Assembly (NCBI GenBank): GCA_017451385.1
Contig: JAFSPS010000042.1
Span: 62,001-126,000 of the forward strand
Length of the DNA: 64,000 bases
Reading direction: 5' to 3'
DNA from: Bacteroidales bacterium
GTDB taxonomy: Bacteria > Bacteroidota > Bacteroidia > Bacteroidales > P3
The notes beneath the pieces are model-generated. The model had not been told where the DNA came from and did no database searches. It saw only the letters and a list, made by a program, of their open reading frames with translations. The stretch's first letter is position 1. The number at the start of each line of letters is the position of its first letter. A program made the translations under genes and the position numbers. This document shows, piece by piece, positions 44,143 through 51,575 of this stretch.

Positions 44143-44241
44143 TTAGTCTTTACCATTGCCGGCATCGTTGAGGACGAAGAATGCGCTGATGATGAGCAGC
44201 ACGCAGGCTGCCACGAGAATTATTGCTGTAAGCTCGCTCAT
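44143..44241 (-). CDS. 32-residue single-span membrane peptide
   Basis: MSELTAIILVAACVLLIISA and a short polar tail: one hydrophobic span of about 20 residues. Its ATG overlaps the preceding gene's TGA (ATGA at 44238-44241), which is strong support for a real small gene. It could be a phage holin-like or membrane-targeting peptide; function is not known. Confidence 0.7.
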   Translation of the reverse strand: MSELTAIILVAACVLLIISAFFVLNDAGNGKD

Positions 44242-44627
44242 AGTTCTACCTCCTTTTCCCCGCCGAAGAGGCGGATAGCGTGCTGCAGCTCGTGCAGGTA
44301 GCGGATGCCGTCAAGTCTGTTGGTGGTGGCTGCTCCCTCGCTGAGGACGCGCCAGTAGCAGTTGTCAGTATCGGCAGGCTGTACCACGATGCCGCCGAGG
44401 AAGTAGGCGTTGCCGTGGCGTGTGGCGTTGCTGATTGTGACATCGCCAAGCAATATTGGGCTTATGGCGTGGTCGGCTATACGCCGGTAGATATAGCCGT
44501 CGGTGGTGACGAGGTCGAAGAAGTGGTGGCCGCGCTCGTCGCTGTCGGAGATTGACAAGACGCGTGCCGCCTTATTGTTGACATTGAGGCGCACATAGTC
44601 GCCCAGCATTAGTTTGTTTCCTTCCAT
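44238..44627 (-). CDS. Hypothetical phage protein
   Basis: 129 residues from ATG 44627 (MEGNKLMLGDYVRLNVNNKA); an earlier ATG at 44660 is possible but the Lys-rich extension looks untranslated. The fold is beta-rich early on (ARVLSISDSDERGHHFFDLV) and helical later (RYLHELQHAIRLFGGE). Similar proteins occur in many Bacteroidales phages; function unknown. Confidence 0.65.
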   Translation of the reverse strand: MEGNKLMLGDYVRLNVNNKAARVLSISDSDERGHHFFDLVTTDGYIYRRIADHAISPILLGDVTISNATRHGNAYFLGGIVVQPADTDNCYWRVLSEGAATTNRLDGIRYLHELQHAIRLFGGEKEVEL

Positions 44628-44643
44628 GATTTTTTTGTTTTTT

Positions 44644-45039
44644 TTATTCGCCATCCGCATCGGTGCTGATGGTCATGTTTTCGATGAATTGGTCAAGTTG
44701 CTTGTGGAAGTCTGCCCAGAGGTTAGTGAAGAGCTGCGCGCTTCCCTGCTCGAAGCAGGTCTCGAACTCGCGAACCACGCGGGAGAATTGGTTGTCCTCG
44801 AGGCTGGCGGCATGTTTGAGGCCGTGATTGACGAGGCCGTAACGCCGCGCCAGCGTGAGAGCGTCGTCGAGGTAGTTGTGGCCTTCGGTGTAGAGGAGAT
44901 ATGCCACCGCAATGCTCTTGTTGATGCGCTCGTAGTCGCCATTGCTAATCATAGCGTCGAGGCGAGCGGAGACCTGAGGTCCAATGCCTTTTCGCTCGAC
45001 AAAGGCGTCTTTTTTTGCTTGTTTTTCTTGTTGTGTCAT
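44644..45039 (-). CDS. Hypothetical phage protein
   Basis: 131 residues, strongly helical, Lys-rich N-terminus (MTQQEKQAKKDAFVERKGIG) and an acidic C-terminus. ARLDAMISNGDYERINKSIA and LARRYGLVNHGLKHAASLED are the longest ordered parts. No family recognised. It is 16 bp upstream of the previous gene's start in transcription order. Confidence 0.6.
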   Translation of the reverse strand: MTQQEKQAKKDAFVERKGIGPQVSARLDAMISNGDYERINKSIAVAYLLYTEGHNYLDDALTLARRYGLVNHGLKHAASLEDNQFSRVVREFETCFEQGSAQLFTNLWADFHKQLDQFIENMTISTDADGE

Positions 45040-45074
45040 AATGATTAGATTTTAAGCTTCATGTTTTTATTGTG

Positions 45075-45320
45075 TTAATTATTGATTTCATGAAAATTTA
45101 CATCTATAAATTCGTCGGGAAATTGTTCATAATACCAATCATTATACTTGAGGTGTATTTTGCTCCAGAAAGAAGAACCTTCTGGAGAGTCTTCCCATAC
45201 AAAGTGTTCTGTTATCAAAAATTCATTTAGGGTTAATTTTTGGTTTGGAGTGTTTTTACAAAAACTCTCAAAAACACCGTTATCTCTGAGCCATTTAATT
45301 ATTTTTTCTTTTTTTTCCAT
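45075..45320 (-). CDS. Small hypothetical phage protein
   Basis: 81 residues, MEKKEKIIKWLRDNGVFESF at the start and a Trp/Tyr/Asp-rich second half (KYNDWYYEQFPDEFIDVNF). Not recognised. AT-rich codons like its neighbours. It lies between YopX and the helical protein at 44644-45039. Confidence 0.6.
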   Translation of the reverse strand: MEKKEKIIKWLRDNGVFESFCKNTPNQKLTLNEFLITEHFVWEDSPEGSSFWSKIHLKYNDWYYEQFPDEFIDVNFHEINN

Positions 45321-45361
45321 GATTATTATTTTAAGTTGTTATTATAATTTGATATAACTAT

Positions 45362-45760
45362 TCATCTTGGTTGATTTAACAATTCTGGTTTGTCATGGAT
45401 GTTGCCGACGACCTCAATTTCTGCTTCTCCACATTTGACAAAATCGTATTCTATATCATTATCTTGTGTTTTAATACAGAATGATGGATTAACATCATCC
45501 CATCTAACTACACCAATGCGCTCTCGTCCCCGACTCAGCATACGCACAATATCTCCCTCAAAAATATCTTTTCCATTCATGTCCGTCAGTCCTGTAAATT
45601 CCCCTACGGTGTCAGACATGACAACGGTTTGACATTTATAATTTAACTCTTCGTCATACGAGTGTATTCGGGCAATATCTCTTTTCCTGTTATACTCAAA
45701 GTCTCCGTACACCCACTCTCCATCAATCTTGCGTTTGCCGCGGAATTCTATTTTTCTCAT
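45362..45760 (-). CDS. YopX family protein
   Basis: 132 residues. The YopX signature is clear: KIEFRGKRKIDGEWVYGD at the start and FTGLTDMNGKDIFEGDIVRM in the middle, then GVVRWDDVNPSFCI. YopX proteins are common in phages of Firmicutes and Bacteroidetes and have no established function. A structured element (45791-45873) lies 30 nt before its start codon. Confidence 0.88.
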   Translation of the reverse strand: MRKIEFRGKRKIDGEWVYGDFEYNRKRDIARIHSYDEELNYKCQTVVMSDTVGEFTGLTDMNGKDIFEGDIVRMLSRGRERIGVVRWDDVNPSFCIKTQDNDIEYDFVKCGEAEIEVVGNIHDKPELLNQPR

Positions 45761-45790
45761 TGTCTTCCTTTTTTTTGCTTTTTGAAAAAG

Positions 45791-45873
45791 GCGGCGGCGT
45801 TGGAGTGTTGCAAAACGTGGACTGCGGATGTCCTGACTATGGAATTATAAAGACCTCTCTCCGCAGCCGCCGC
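45791..45873 (-). promoter_or_regulatory. Nested-hairpin leader of the YopX gene
   Basis: Outer stem GCGGCGGC (45791-45798) with GCCGCCGC (45866-45873), inner stem CTGCGGA (45822-45828) with TCCGCAG (45860-45866), and an alternative GGAC/GTCC hairpin (45819-45822, 45830-45833) that competes with it. The outer 3' arm is followed by TTTTTC on the - strand, so it may also terminate. It is 30 nt before the YopX ATG. Confidence 0.55.
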
Positions 45874-45888
45874 ATGTGATGATTTTGA

Positions 45889-46185
45889 TTATTGCAGTAG
45901 GTTGAGAACGCCGTCGTTGGGGTTGGGGTTCGGCACGCCTTGCATATCCTCGGCCATGTCGGTGTCGCGGATAGCGGACTCGCCATGTGCCATGATGATG
46001 TCCTCTTTCATGCGCACTACCGCCATACACTCTAAATCCTGATGGGCGGCTTTCCATGTGGCGATTGCGTCCTCGATGCAGGAGGCCACAACGATTTTGC
46101 GGTGTTGTTCTGCGTCCTCCACGAAGTAGCCGTGGAGCTTGCGGCTAATCTTCATGCCGCTGCTGATTCTGTTGTTTGTTTCCAT
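45889..46185 (-). CDS. Hypothetical phage protein
   Basis: 98 residues from ATG 46185 (METNNRISSGMKISRKLHGY). A longer frame from 46230 begins earlier but has a weaker start. Middle segment HRKIVVASCIEDAIATWKAA is alpha/beta. It ends with PNPNPNDGVLNLLQ. No family recognised. Confidence 0.6.
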   Translation of the reverse strand: METNNRISSGMKISRKLHGYFVEDAEQHRKIVVASCIEDAIATWKAAHQDLECMAVVRMKEDIIMAHGESAIRDTDMAEDMQGVPNPNPNDGVLNLLQ

Positions 46186-46241
46186 GATTGATTGTTTTTG
46201 GGTTAAAAATATTTCTTGCATATTTTTCAATGGCTTATTAG

Positions 46242-46622
46242 CTATTCATAATGCGATAAGAACCACTCCTTATCTGCCATGCTTGAAGTAATCTGCCTTA
46301 CGCTTACCTTGTTAAACCGATATTTCGCGGCTTGCTTTCTTGCGGCGCTCTCATTCTCAAAAATCATCGCATAGAATGAATCTGGGGACCACCAAAAGCG
46401 CTTGGTTAAATTTCGGTCCACAAGATACAAGATATTCACAACACCTTTATTGCGTCTTGGATTTTGCGTTATAACCCACTTGCCAACTTTAGACGTTGGG
46501 AATGTTGATGACTTCGCATCTACATAGTCGCGGCGGTCACTTTTTGAGTATGGCTTAAAATCACTCTCAAAGCCGTCATAAATTTCAGACAATGCTTCTG
46601 CTTCACTAATGTAATCTGTCAT
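46242..46622 (-). CDS. Hypothetical phage protein
   Basis: 126 residues, alpha/beta: YISEAEALSEIYDGFESDFK, then SKVGKWVITQNPRRNKGVVN and RFWWSPDSFYAMIFENESAA. No family recognised. It may be soluble. Start ATG at 46622 lies in an A/T-rich context. Confidence 0.65.
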   Translation of the reverse strand: MTDYISEAEALSEIYDGFESDFKPYSKSDRRDYVDAKSSTFPTSKVGKWVITQNPRRNKGVVNILYLVDRNLTKRFWWSPDSFYAMIFENESAARKQAAKYRFNKVSVRQITSSMADKEWFLSHYE

Positions 46623-46657
46623 AGTTATGCATTTATTTTTGCTGAGTTTATTTGATA

Positions 46658-46825
46658 TTATTTTTCTTGCACCATGACATCTTTCTCCAATACTTCGATG
46701 TTGACTATCCAGCGTCTGTCATGCTCAGTCTCGAATACATCGAGCATCTGAGTAAAGTCTTTTGCTACAACATAGGTTGTGGCATGTGATGCACTAGTCA
46801 CATAGGTTACAATATAAATATTCAT
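46658..46825 (-). CDS. Small hypothetical phage protein
   Basis: 55 residues: MNIYIVTYVTSASHATTYVV, then DFTQMLDVFETEHDRRWIVN and IEVLEKDVMVQEK. Alternating strands and a helix suggest a compact domain. The gap between the two flanking genes would otherwise be 221 bp, and the coding quality (no stops, balanced composition) supports it. Confidence 0.6.
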   Translation of the reverse strand: MNIYIVTYVTSASHATTYVVAKDFTQMLDVFETEHDRRWIVNIEVLEKDVMVQEK

Positions 46826-46843
46826 GATTTGTTGTATTTAAGG

Positions 46844-47191
46844 TTAAAAGTTTAATAGGTTGTTGTCAAATAACTCGCCCATTTCATCGGGTGAGATTGT
46901 GGCTGGGTGTATCTCACGCATCACGCCCAAATTAGGCAGACTCTTGCGCTGCTCTAATGTCAGTGCCTTGTATTCGTCCTTCTTCATCGTCTGACGGAGG
47001 ACATGAGTCCAATCCTGTATGACTGCATACTCTGTTGCGTTGAGGAGCAGATACAGACCTCGTGGTCCTTCGACAAGTCCTGCATCCTCTATTGGGATGA
47101 CGAGACATTTTTTCGTGCTGTGCCTGCCCCGGATAGGGCAGATAGTAGCCCCTTTAAGGGAGGTTAGGTTTACTTTGATAGCGTAACTCAT
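46844..47191 (-). CDS. Hypothetical phage protein
   Basis: 115 residues: KVNLTSLKGATICPIRGRHS, then GPRGLYLLLNATEYAVIQDW and LGVMREIHPATISPDEMGEL. No family recognised. Starts 6 bp after the gene before it (47198-47458) ends, so it belongs to the same transcript. Confidence 0.65.
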   Translation of the reverse strand: MSYAIKVNLTSLKGATICPIRGRHSTKKCLVIPIEDAGLVEGPRGLYLLLNATEYAVIQDWTHVLRQTMKKDEYKALTLEQRKSLPNLGVMREIHPATISPDEMGELFDNNLLNF

Positions 47192-47197
47192 TGTTAG

Positions 47198-47458
47198 TTA
47201 GATAGTAGATATTGGTTTGAAAATGATATTGCTTTTGTCTGCCCTCGTCCACCACTTGCAGGCTGGTATCTGATGGCATTTCACTGTGCCGTCCTTGCAG
47301 AGGTAGTGACAGCCGTTGCAGGCAAGGATGCCTACTCTCTGTGCAGGGACGACGACGCAGACGGTGCCGTCCAGAGCCGTCCAGCGGCTTCCGACGGGTA
47401 TTAAATGCCCGTTCCGGACCGTCTTCTCATTGTATTTGAATCGCGGCTCGTTGCTCAT
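47198..47458 (-). CDS. Small phage protein with Cys pairs
   Basis: 86 residues starting MSNEPRFKYNEKTVRNGHLI. Cys residues in ILACNGCHYLCKDGTVKCH may form a zinc knuckle. Its ATG overlaps the loader's TGA (ATGA, 47455-47458); a longer frame starting in the loader gene is therefore rejected. Function unknown. Confidence 0.65.
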   Translation of the reverse strand: MSNEPRFKYNEKTVRNGHLIPVGSRWTALDGTVCVVVPAQRVGILACNGCHYLCKDGTVKCHQIPACKWWTRADKSNIIFKPISTI

Positions 47459-48396
47459 TGTCTGTAAGATTTTTGGCTGCCGGAGTACGACAGCGTGTTG
47501 CACAATTCGCGCAGGCGGTCGGCGATGCGTTCGCCGTAGCGTTCGGCTATCTCGTCCACCCTTGCACCATCGTTGAGAAGGATGGTGAGGTTGGTAGTGA
47601 TGATGGTCGGCCGCCGCTGCGCATAGCGTTCCGTCAGCAGTTCGATGAGCGGCATCGTGTCGTTGCCGTAGTCCTTGACGGAGAGAGCCTCGGTGCCGAG
47701 GTCGTCGATGCCGAGCAAGGGCAGGCGGCACAGCTCGTCGAGCTTTGCCTGTCCTTCCGCACCCTTGGCGAGGGGTGCTATGCGGCGAGCATCCCAGATG
47801 ATGAGGTTCTGCTTGCCTCCGGAGCGGATGCCTATCGTGCTACGCATGGCGTAGAGCAACGTTGTCTTGCCCACGCCGACGTTGCCACGTAGCATGAGGC
47901 CTGGCTTGCTGTGTTGCAGGAGCCAGCGTGCTGCATCGGCGAGTATGCGCTGCGTATTGTCGTCTGCGACATAGGTGCGTCCCATGCGCTCCACCTCGTG
48001 CTTGTAGGCAGCGGCGAGGTAGGCTGCCACCTGCTCTGCCGTGCCGCCGAGCTGGAACTGTTCGGCACGCTGGTTGTAGCGTGCCTGCAGCTGGCTGACG
48101 AAGTACTGCATGGAGTCCTTCTGCGCATTGCGCAGCTCCTCCATCTGCTGCAGCTGGCGACGGTACTCCGCCTCAGCGCGTCTGCCCTCCTCCTGCTGCT
48201 GGCGCTTGCGCTCCTCGGCTGCCCTCATGGCAGCCTCGTGACGGCTGTTGAGGGCATCGAACTGCTCCTGCTCCTCCTGCGTGAGGTCGGCATCGAAGCC
48301 TTTCTCGATGAGCGCGGCGAGGATGCGCTGCTCACTCATAGAGAGCTCACGCACGTCAGAAGTCGGTGTAGTAGTCTGTGTTTGTATTGCTAACAT
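47455..48396 (-). CDS. DnaC/IstB-like helicase loader ATPase
   Basis: 313 residues from ATG 48396 (MLAIQTQTTT); a longer start at 48501 would overlap the replication protein by 146 bp. Residues 20-100 are a long charged coiled coil (AAMRAAEERKRQQQEEGRRA), then an AAA+ domain with Walker A GNVGVGKTTLL near residue 171 and Walker B LPLLGIDDLGTE. DnaC-type proteins load the replicative helicase onto DNA. It overlaps the DUF4373 gene by 41 bp, as often in phage replication modules. Confidence 0.8.
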   Translation of the reverse strand: MLAIQTQTTTPTSDVRELSMSEQRILAALIEKGFDADLTQEEQEQFDALNSRHEAAMRAAEERKRQQQEEGRRAEAEYRRQLQQMEELRNAQKDSMQYFVSQLQARYNQRAEQFQLGGTAEQVAAYLAAAYKHEVERMGRTYVADDNTQRILADAARWLLQHSKPGLMLRGNVGVGKTTLLYAMRSTIGIRSGGKQNLIIWDARRIAPLAKGAEGQAKLDELCRLPLLGIDDLGTEALSVKDYGNDTMPLIELLTERYAQRRPTIITTNLTILLNDGARVDEIAERYGERIADRLRELCNTLSYSGSQKSYRQ

Positions 48397-49186
48397 GGAT
48401 TTGGCTTTGGCTTTGTGTTTGTGTTTTCTTTGTTTGCATTTTCTGGGCTTGGATTGCGGCCCAGTTGGAGAAATGGCGTCGGTAGTCAGAGCGTTTTTCA
48501 AGCATTTGCCCCTCTAATGCTATCTTTGCTTGGAAGTCATCGAGAAGGGATAGTATCTGTTCTCGTGGCAGTTTCAGGAGGCGCATCGCATTTGCGGCAT
48601 TCTGCGTTTCCGCAGATAATTCGGCGCGCAACTCTTCATATAGCTTTGGGGTCTCTACGAGCATGTAGTCCGGTAATGCACTTTCCTGCTCCTGCATCGG
48701 CTCGCTCTCTTTTTTTTGCTCTTTAGAGTTTTTTTTATTTTTATTTTTATTTCCTTTTATTTTATTAGCATCAATTTCTTGATGCATTTGCATCGTTTTG
48801 CATTCGCTTTCGGATGCATTTGCATAGTTTTGCATTTTTGACCACCTTTTCTTCGCCGCATCGCTTCTCTTCTGTCGCAAGTCGTCGATGCCAGCCATCC
48901 GCTCTATCAGGCTTTCGGAGTAGAACCGCTCACCATCCTCGGTGAATTGAAATAGCCCAAAATCCTCCACGATAGAGCGCACAATGTCTGACCCCACACG
49001 CAATTCAAAGGCTATAAGGTTATAATCTTTGAGGAGAGTGTGTGACGGCTCTTCAGCCATCATTTCGACGAGCATGAAAAACACACCATATCCCTCCGCC
49101 TTGTGCCTCATCCGCACGGCGAGCAGCTTCTCATCGCTACGGGCGTTGCAATCATGGCTGAAATATGTTGTTTTATTTTTCGACAT
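48356..49186 (-). CDS. DUF4373 (Lin1244/Lin1753-type) replication protein
   Basis: 276 residues. The N-terminal 110 residues match the DUF4373 type (TTYFSHDCNARSDEKLLAVR, RMRHKAEGYGVFFMLVEMM, LRQKRSDAAKKRWSK). The C-terminal half is Glu/Lys/Gln-rich with a coiled coil (LPREQILSLLDDFQAKIALE). This family is usually a replication initiator, paired with a DnaC-like loader, as here. A hairpin (49206-49252) lies 20 nt before the ATG. Confidence 0.82.
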   Translation of the reverse strand: MSKNKTTYFSHDCNARSDEKLLAVRMRHKAEGYGVFFMLVEMMAEEPSHTLLKDYNLIAFELRVGSDIVRSIVEDFGLFQFTEDGERFYSESLIERMAGIDDLRQKRSDAAKKRWSKMQNYANASESECKTMQMHQEIDANKIKGNKNKNKKNSKEQKKESEPMQEQESALPDYMLVETPKLYEELRAELSAETQNAANAMRLLKLPREQILSLLDDFQAKIALEGQMLEKRSDYRRHFSNWAAIQAQKMQTKKTQTQSQSQIHVSNTNTDYYTDF

Positions 49187-49205
49187 CGTTTCCGCTTTTA
49201 GTTAT

Positions 49206-49252
49206 GGGTGCCGAGCGTCAGATGCTTCGTTTAACCGTTGCGCCCGACACCC
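49206..49252 (-). promoter_or_regulatory. 12-bp hairpin leader of the DUF4373 gene
   Basis: On the - strand GGGTGTCGGGCG (49252-49241) and CGCTCGGCACCC (49217-49206) form 12 bp with two G-U wobbles. The 23-nt loop contains GGTTAAACG. The stem ends 19 nt before the start codon at 49186, so it can influence translation. Confidence 0.5.
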
Positions 49253-49265
49253 CGCTGGTTGGTTG

Positions 49266-49535
49266 TTATTGCTTGTTATCCTCGCCATGCTTAAAGGCGG
49301 CTAATAAGGCAGCCTGCATGACCATTGATTTGAAGTCTTCTTTTGTCAATGCCCCCGCAAGACTCATAATGATATTTTTTTTCTCACCGACACATAAGAG
49401 GTTGGTGGTATTTTCGTCCTTATTATAAAAAATCGCGACGCAGGCTCTCTTTTCTCTCTTATTTTCAACCCATCTTGTAATGTTTTTTATTAGGGAATCA
49501 GCCGTTATGATTTTTTTTAATATGCTTTCTAACAT
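49266..49535 (-). CDS. Small hypothetical phage protein
   Basis: 89 residues from ATG 49535 (MLESILKKIITADSLIKNIT). A longer frame from 49682 spans the neighbouring small gene and is rejected. Strands and helices alternate (RACVAIFYNKDENTTNLLCV, then NIIMSLAGALTKEDFKSMV). No family recognised. Confidence 0.6.
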   Translation of the reverse strand: MLESILKKIITADSLIKNITRWVENKREKRACVAIFYNKDENTTNLLCVGEKKNIIMSLAGALTKEDFKSMVMQAALLAAFKHGEDNKQ

Positions 49536-49551
49536 GATTATCTTTTTTAGG

Positions 49552-49710
49552 TTATGCTTGAGTTTGTGTTTTGATGTATTGTTCAATAGACTTCCACTTC
49601 TTGCTGCCTGCGTGGTGCAGTCCCAAGCGTTTGGCGAGCTGCACGTGAGTGTTGTGCAACTGCTCTTTTGCGGTCCCATCATAGGGGAAAAGTCGTTTTT
49701 TTTTTTTCAT
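49552..49710 (-). CDS. 52-residue basic protein starting in a 12-A tract
   Basis: MKKKKRLFPYDGTAKEQLHN, then THVQLAKRLGLHHAGSKKWK. The ATG at 49710 is followed by twelve A (49707-49696), giving four Lys codons; a one-base change in that run would shift the frame, so the gene may be phase-variable or slippage-prone. The peptide looks like a small helix-turn-helix or DNA-binding protein; not recognised. Confidence 0.55.
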   Translation of the reverse strand: MKKKKRLFPYDGTAKEQLHNTHVQLAKRLGLHHAGSKKWKSIEQYIKTQTQA

Positions 49711-49718
49711 AGGTTATA

Positions 49719-50675
49719 TTATTTAATGAGGAAGCGGCGTGCGCCCTGTGAGGGCTCTGCATACTGTTTCCACAGTTGTTCGTTCTCCGCTTTGAAAAGC
49801 TTTTCATTAAATTTGACTCCCGCCTTGGGGGCTTTCCATGTAGCCACCGTCTGGCCTTGGTAGGTGATGGCCTCTGCATCACCCATAGCGAGCTTCACCT
49901 GCTCTTCGAGAGCTGCCTTGCGTTCGTCGAGTGCTGCGATTTCTTTCTTGACCTCTTTGAGGTCGAGAACCGACTGCATCACCTCATCGCTAATCTCTAT
50001 GGATTTGCCCTCAGTGTGCTTAGCGTACTTCGCCAGAACATCCTGAACGTTGATAGCCTCAGGTTCTTTCTTGCCGAGTACGTTGTCAGTCCAGAAGCGT
50101 TCCACCTCGCTGATGAGCCATGAGGCGAAGTCTGGAACCACATCAATATCTATGTGTCCGAACTGGAATCCGGCCATCATCCATGCGAGGGAGCCATGCT
50201 GGTAGCCTGCGACTGCGAGTTGGTATTGCACTTGGCAGAACCAATGCTTTGGGATGTCGTTAGGGTCGATAACGAGGTTGGTGGTCTTGCATTCAAGTAT
50301 TCCTTTATTCTGCTCAGCGTTCTTGCCATGTTTTAGTCCGTCGCCGTCCACCCAGAAGGTGCGGTCGGGGGACACTTGTAGGAAGGGCCTTTCGTCGTCA
50401 CGGATGAGCCAGTCGCCTGCGCTGCGGGCAATAACCTGTCGGCCGGTAGTGTCGCTCCAATACTGTGCGACAGCGTCCTCGCACCAATGGCCACGCTTCA
50501 TGGCTTGGTTCTCTTCTGTCGGTTCGTCCATACCCAGTTTCTTGCGCCAAAGCTGGTATGGTGTCTGCCACGGGTTGAGCCCCACGATGCTGGCCACCTC
50601 GGAGCTTCCCATTCCGCTTTTGCGGAGTTCCAACCACTCTTCGCGAGTGGCTGGTCTGATGATTGTTGTACTCAT
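49719..50675 (-). CDS. YqaJ/lambda-exonuclease-type recombinase
   Basis: 318 residues. The RecB-like nuclease motifs are present: GMGSSEVASIVGLNPWQTPY (start), MKRGHWCEDAVAQYW (Glu), LQVSPDRTFW (Asp) and GILECKTTN (Glu-x-Lys) near residue 128. It degrades one DNA strand to give 3' single strands for annealing, working with RecT (51576-52559). The C-terminal third is helical. It starts 13 bp after the previous gene in the early operon. Confidence 0.88.
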   Translation of the reverse strand: MSTTIIRPATREEWLELRKSGMGSSEVASIVGLNPWQTPYQLWRKKLGMDEPTEENQAMKRGHWCEDAVAQYWSDTTGRQVIARSAGDWLIRDDERPFLQVSPDRTFWVDGDGLKHGKNAEQNKGILECKTTNLVIDPNDIPKHWFCQVQYQLAVAGYQHGSLAWMMAGFQFGHIDIDVVPDFASWLISEVERFWTDNVLGKKEPEAINVQDVLAKYAKHTEGKSIEISDEVMQSVLDLKEVKKEIAALDERKAALEEQVKLAMGDAEAITYQGQTVATWKAPKAGVKFNEKLFKAENEQLWKQYAEPSQGARRFLIK

Positions 50676-50687
50676 AGATTATTTGTT

Positions 50688-50906
50688 TTAAGATTTGAAA
50701 AATGATTTTGAATAATAATTGCATTCTCTCGGCTTGTTCAAGAAGATGTGAGGCTTAAGGTCGCCGCAGTCGCTCGTGCCTCTCGCGCACGTCCCCATGA
50801 AATACTCGCCTGTGTCGTTGCTGAACGACAGTCCGCTGGTGTCGCGCGTGCAGTGACGGCAGTCGCAGCAGAACACTCGTTGGATAGGTCTTTCAGTCTT
50901 TGACAT
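50688..50906 (-). CDS. Small Cys-rich phage protein
   Basis: 72 residues from ATG 50906 (MSKTERPIQRVFCCDCRHCT). Six Cys in VFCCDCRHCTRD and MGTCARGTSDCGD suggest a zinc ribbon. A longer frame starting at 50960 overlaps the previous gene and is less likely. It is next to the exonuclease, so a role in recombination is possible. Confidence 0.6.
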   Translation of the reverse strand: MSKTERPIQRVFCCDCRHCTRDTSGLSFSNDTGEYFMGTCARGTSDCGDLKPHIFLNKPRECNYYSKSFFKS

Positions 50907-51162
50907 TGCTTGATTTCTCTGATGAGTTATCAGGGATAAGTTCTTCTGCGACGATAGCATTATATAACATTCGTTTGAATGATTCGTTTTCCCTTATACC
51001 AGCGACAATAGCGGATAATAAATCGAGTTTAGACCCACCTATCATAAGGTGCGTTTCTCCATTATCCGTAAGCACACTAAGTACAGCACGCCCCGAACCC
51101 TCATGAGACCATTCTTGAAGAAGCTCCTCGGCCTGCATCAATTTGTTTTCTTTTGTTTCCAT
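50893..51162 (-). CDS. Small hypothetical phage protein
   Basis: 89 residues: METKENKLMQAEELLQEWSH, RAVLSVLTDNGETHLMIGGS, then IRENESFKRMLYNAIVAEEL. A mixed alpha/beta domain, not recognised. It overlaps the Cys-rich gene by 14 bp, a translational-coupling arrangement. Confidence 0.65.
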   Translation of the reverse strand: METKENKLMQAEELLQEWSHEGSGRAVLSVLTDNGETHLMIGGSKLDLLSAIVAGIRENESFKRMLYNAIVAEELIPDNSSEKSSNVKD

Positions 51163-51208
51163 GTGTTTTAATTTTTTTAGATTGTTTTACTTTTGTCCTG
51201 CTTTTTTA

Positions 51209-51400
51209 TTAGAGAAGCCCTTTTCTTTTGAGGACGTTCAAGACCGTGCCCACAGAGCAGTGGGCAGCAACGGCTATGTGATAGTAGAGTGCCGTGATGT
51301 TCACGGCATCTTTTTTCTTTCTCCTATACAAGGAGATAATTTTTCTATCCCTTGTATTTCGAGCCATCTGTGATGGTGTCAGGATTTCATTATTCTTCAT
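51209..51400 (-). CDS. Small helix-turn-helix-like protein
   Basis: 63 residues: MKNNEILTPSQMARNTRDRK, then YYHIAVAAHCSVGTVLNVLK, where VAAHCSVGTVLNVLKRK looks like a helix-turn-helix recognition pair. It may be a regulator of the operon. A multi-branched RNA-like element (51421-51530) lies 20 nt before its ATG. Confidence 0.6.
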   Translation of the reverse strand: MKNNEILTPSQMARNTRDRKIISLYRRKKKDAVNITALYYHIAVAAHCSVGTVLNVLKRKGLL

Positions 51401-51420
51401 TCTTTTCTCTCTTTTGTTAG

Positions 51421-51530
51421 AGCCGTGGCAGGGTTCGGTACCTGCTCACCCAGGCTTTAAGGACGTACCATGCTGATGTCCAGCAATGGTGTGAGTAAAG
51501 TTCCAGCATTCTCCTGCTGGTGGCACGGCT
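51421..51530 (-). ncRNA. Multi-branched structured leader
   Basis: A closing stem AGCCGTG (51421-51427) with CACGGCT (51524-51530) encloses three hairpins: CCAGCA/TGCTGG (51503-51508 with 51515-51520, 6-nt loop), TGCTG/CAGCA (51471-51475 with 51481-51485, extended by CCA/TGG around one bulge) and CCTG/CAGG (51441-51444 with 51451-51454). The same stretch could instead encode a 41-residue peptide (51417-51542). It lies 20 nt before the gene at 51400. Confidence 0.55.
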
Positions 51531-51575
51531 TCCACCCCTCATATACCTTGTTATAATGGAGGAGGGGTTGGTGGG

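Noticed and set aside
45761-45888. An open frame ending AAAFFKKQKKGRQ before YopX
   Set aside because: It has no start codon, and the nested hairpins explain the conservation pattern better.
47198-47731. A 177-residue frame spanning the loader's 3' end
   Set aside because: Its first half lies inside the loader gene in another frame; the ATGA overlap at 47455-47458 supports the shorter 86-residue gene.
49202-49288. A 28-residue frame (MARITSNNNQPAGCRAQRLN onward)
   Set aside because: It overlaps the end of one gene and the stem before DUF4373; nothing supports translation.
51417-51542. A 41-residue gene (MRGGSRATSRRMLELYSHHC onward)
   Set aside because: The frame is open, but the same DNA forms four stems and the composition is unusual; it is kept only as an alternative to the structured leader.
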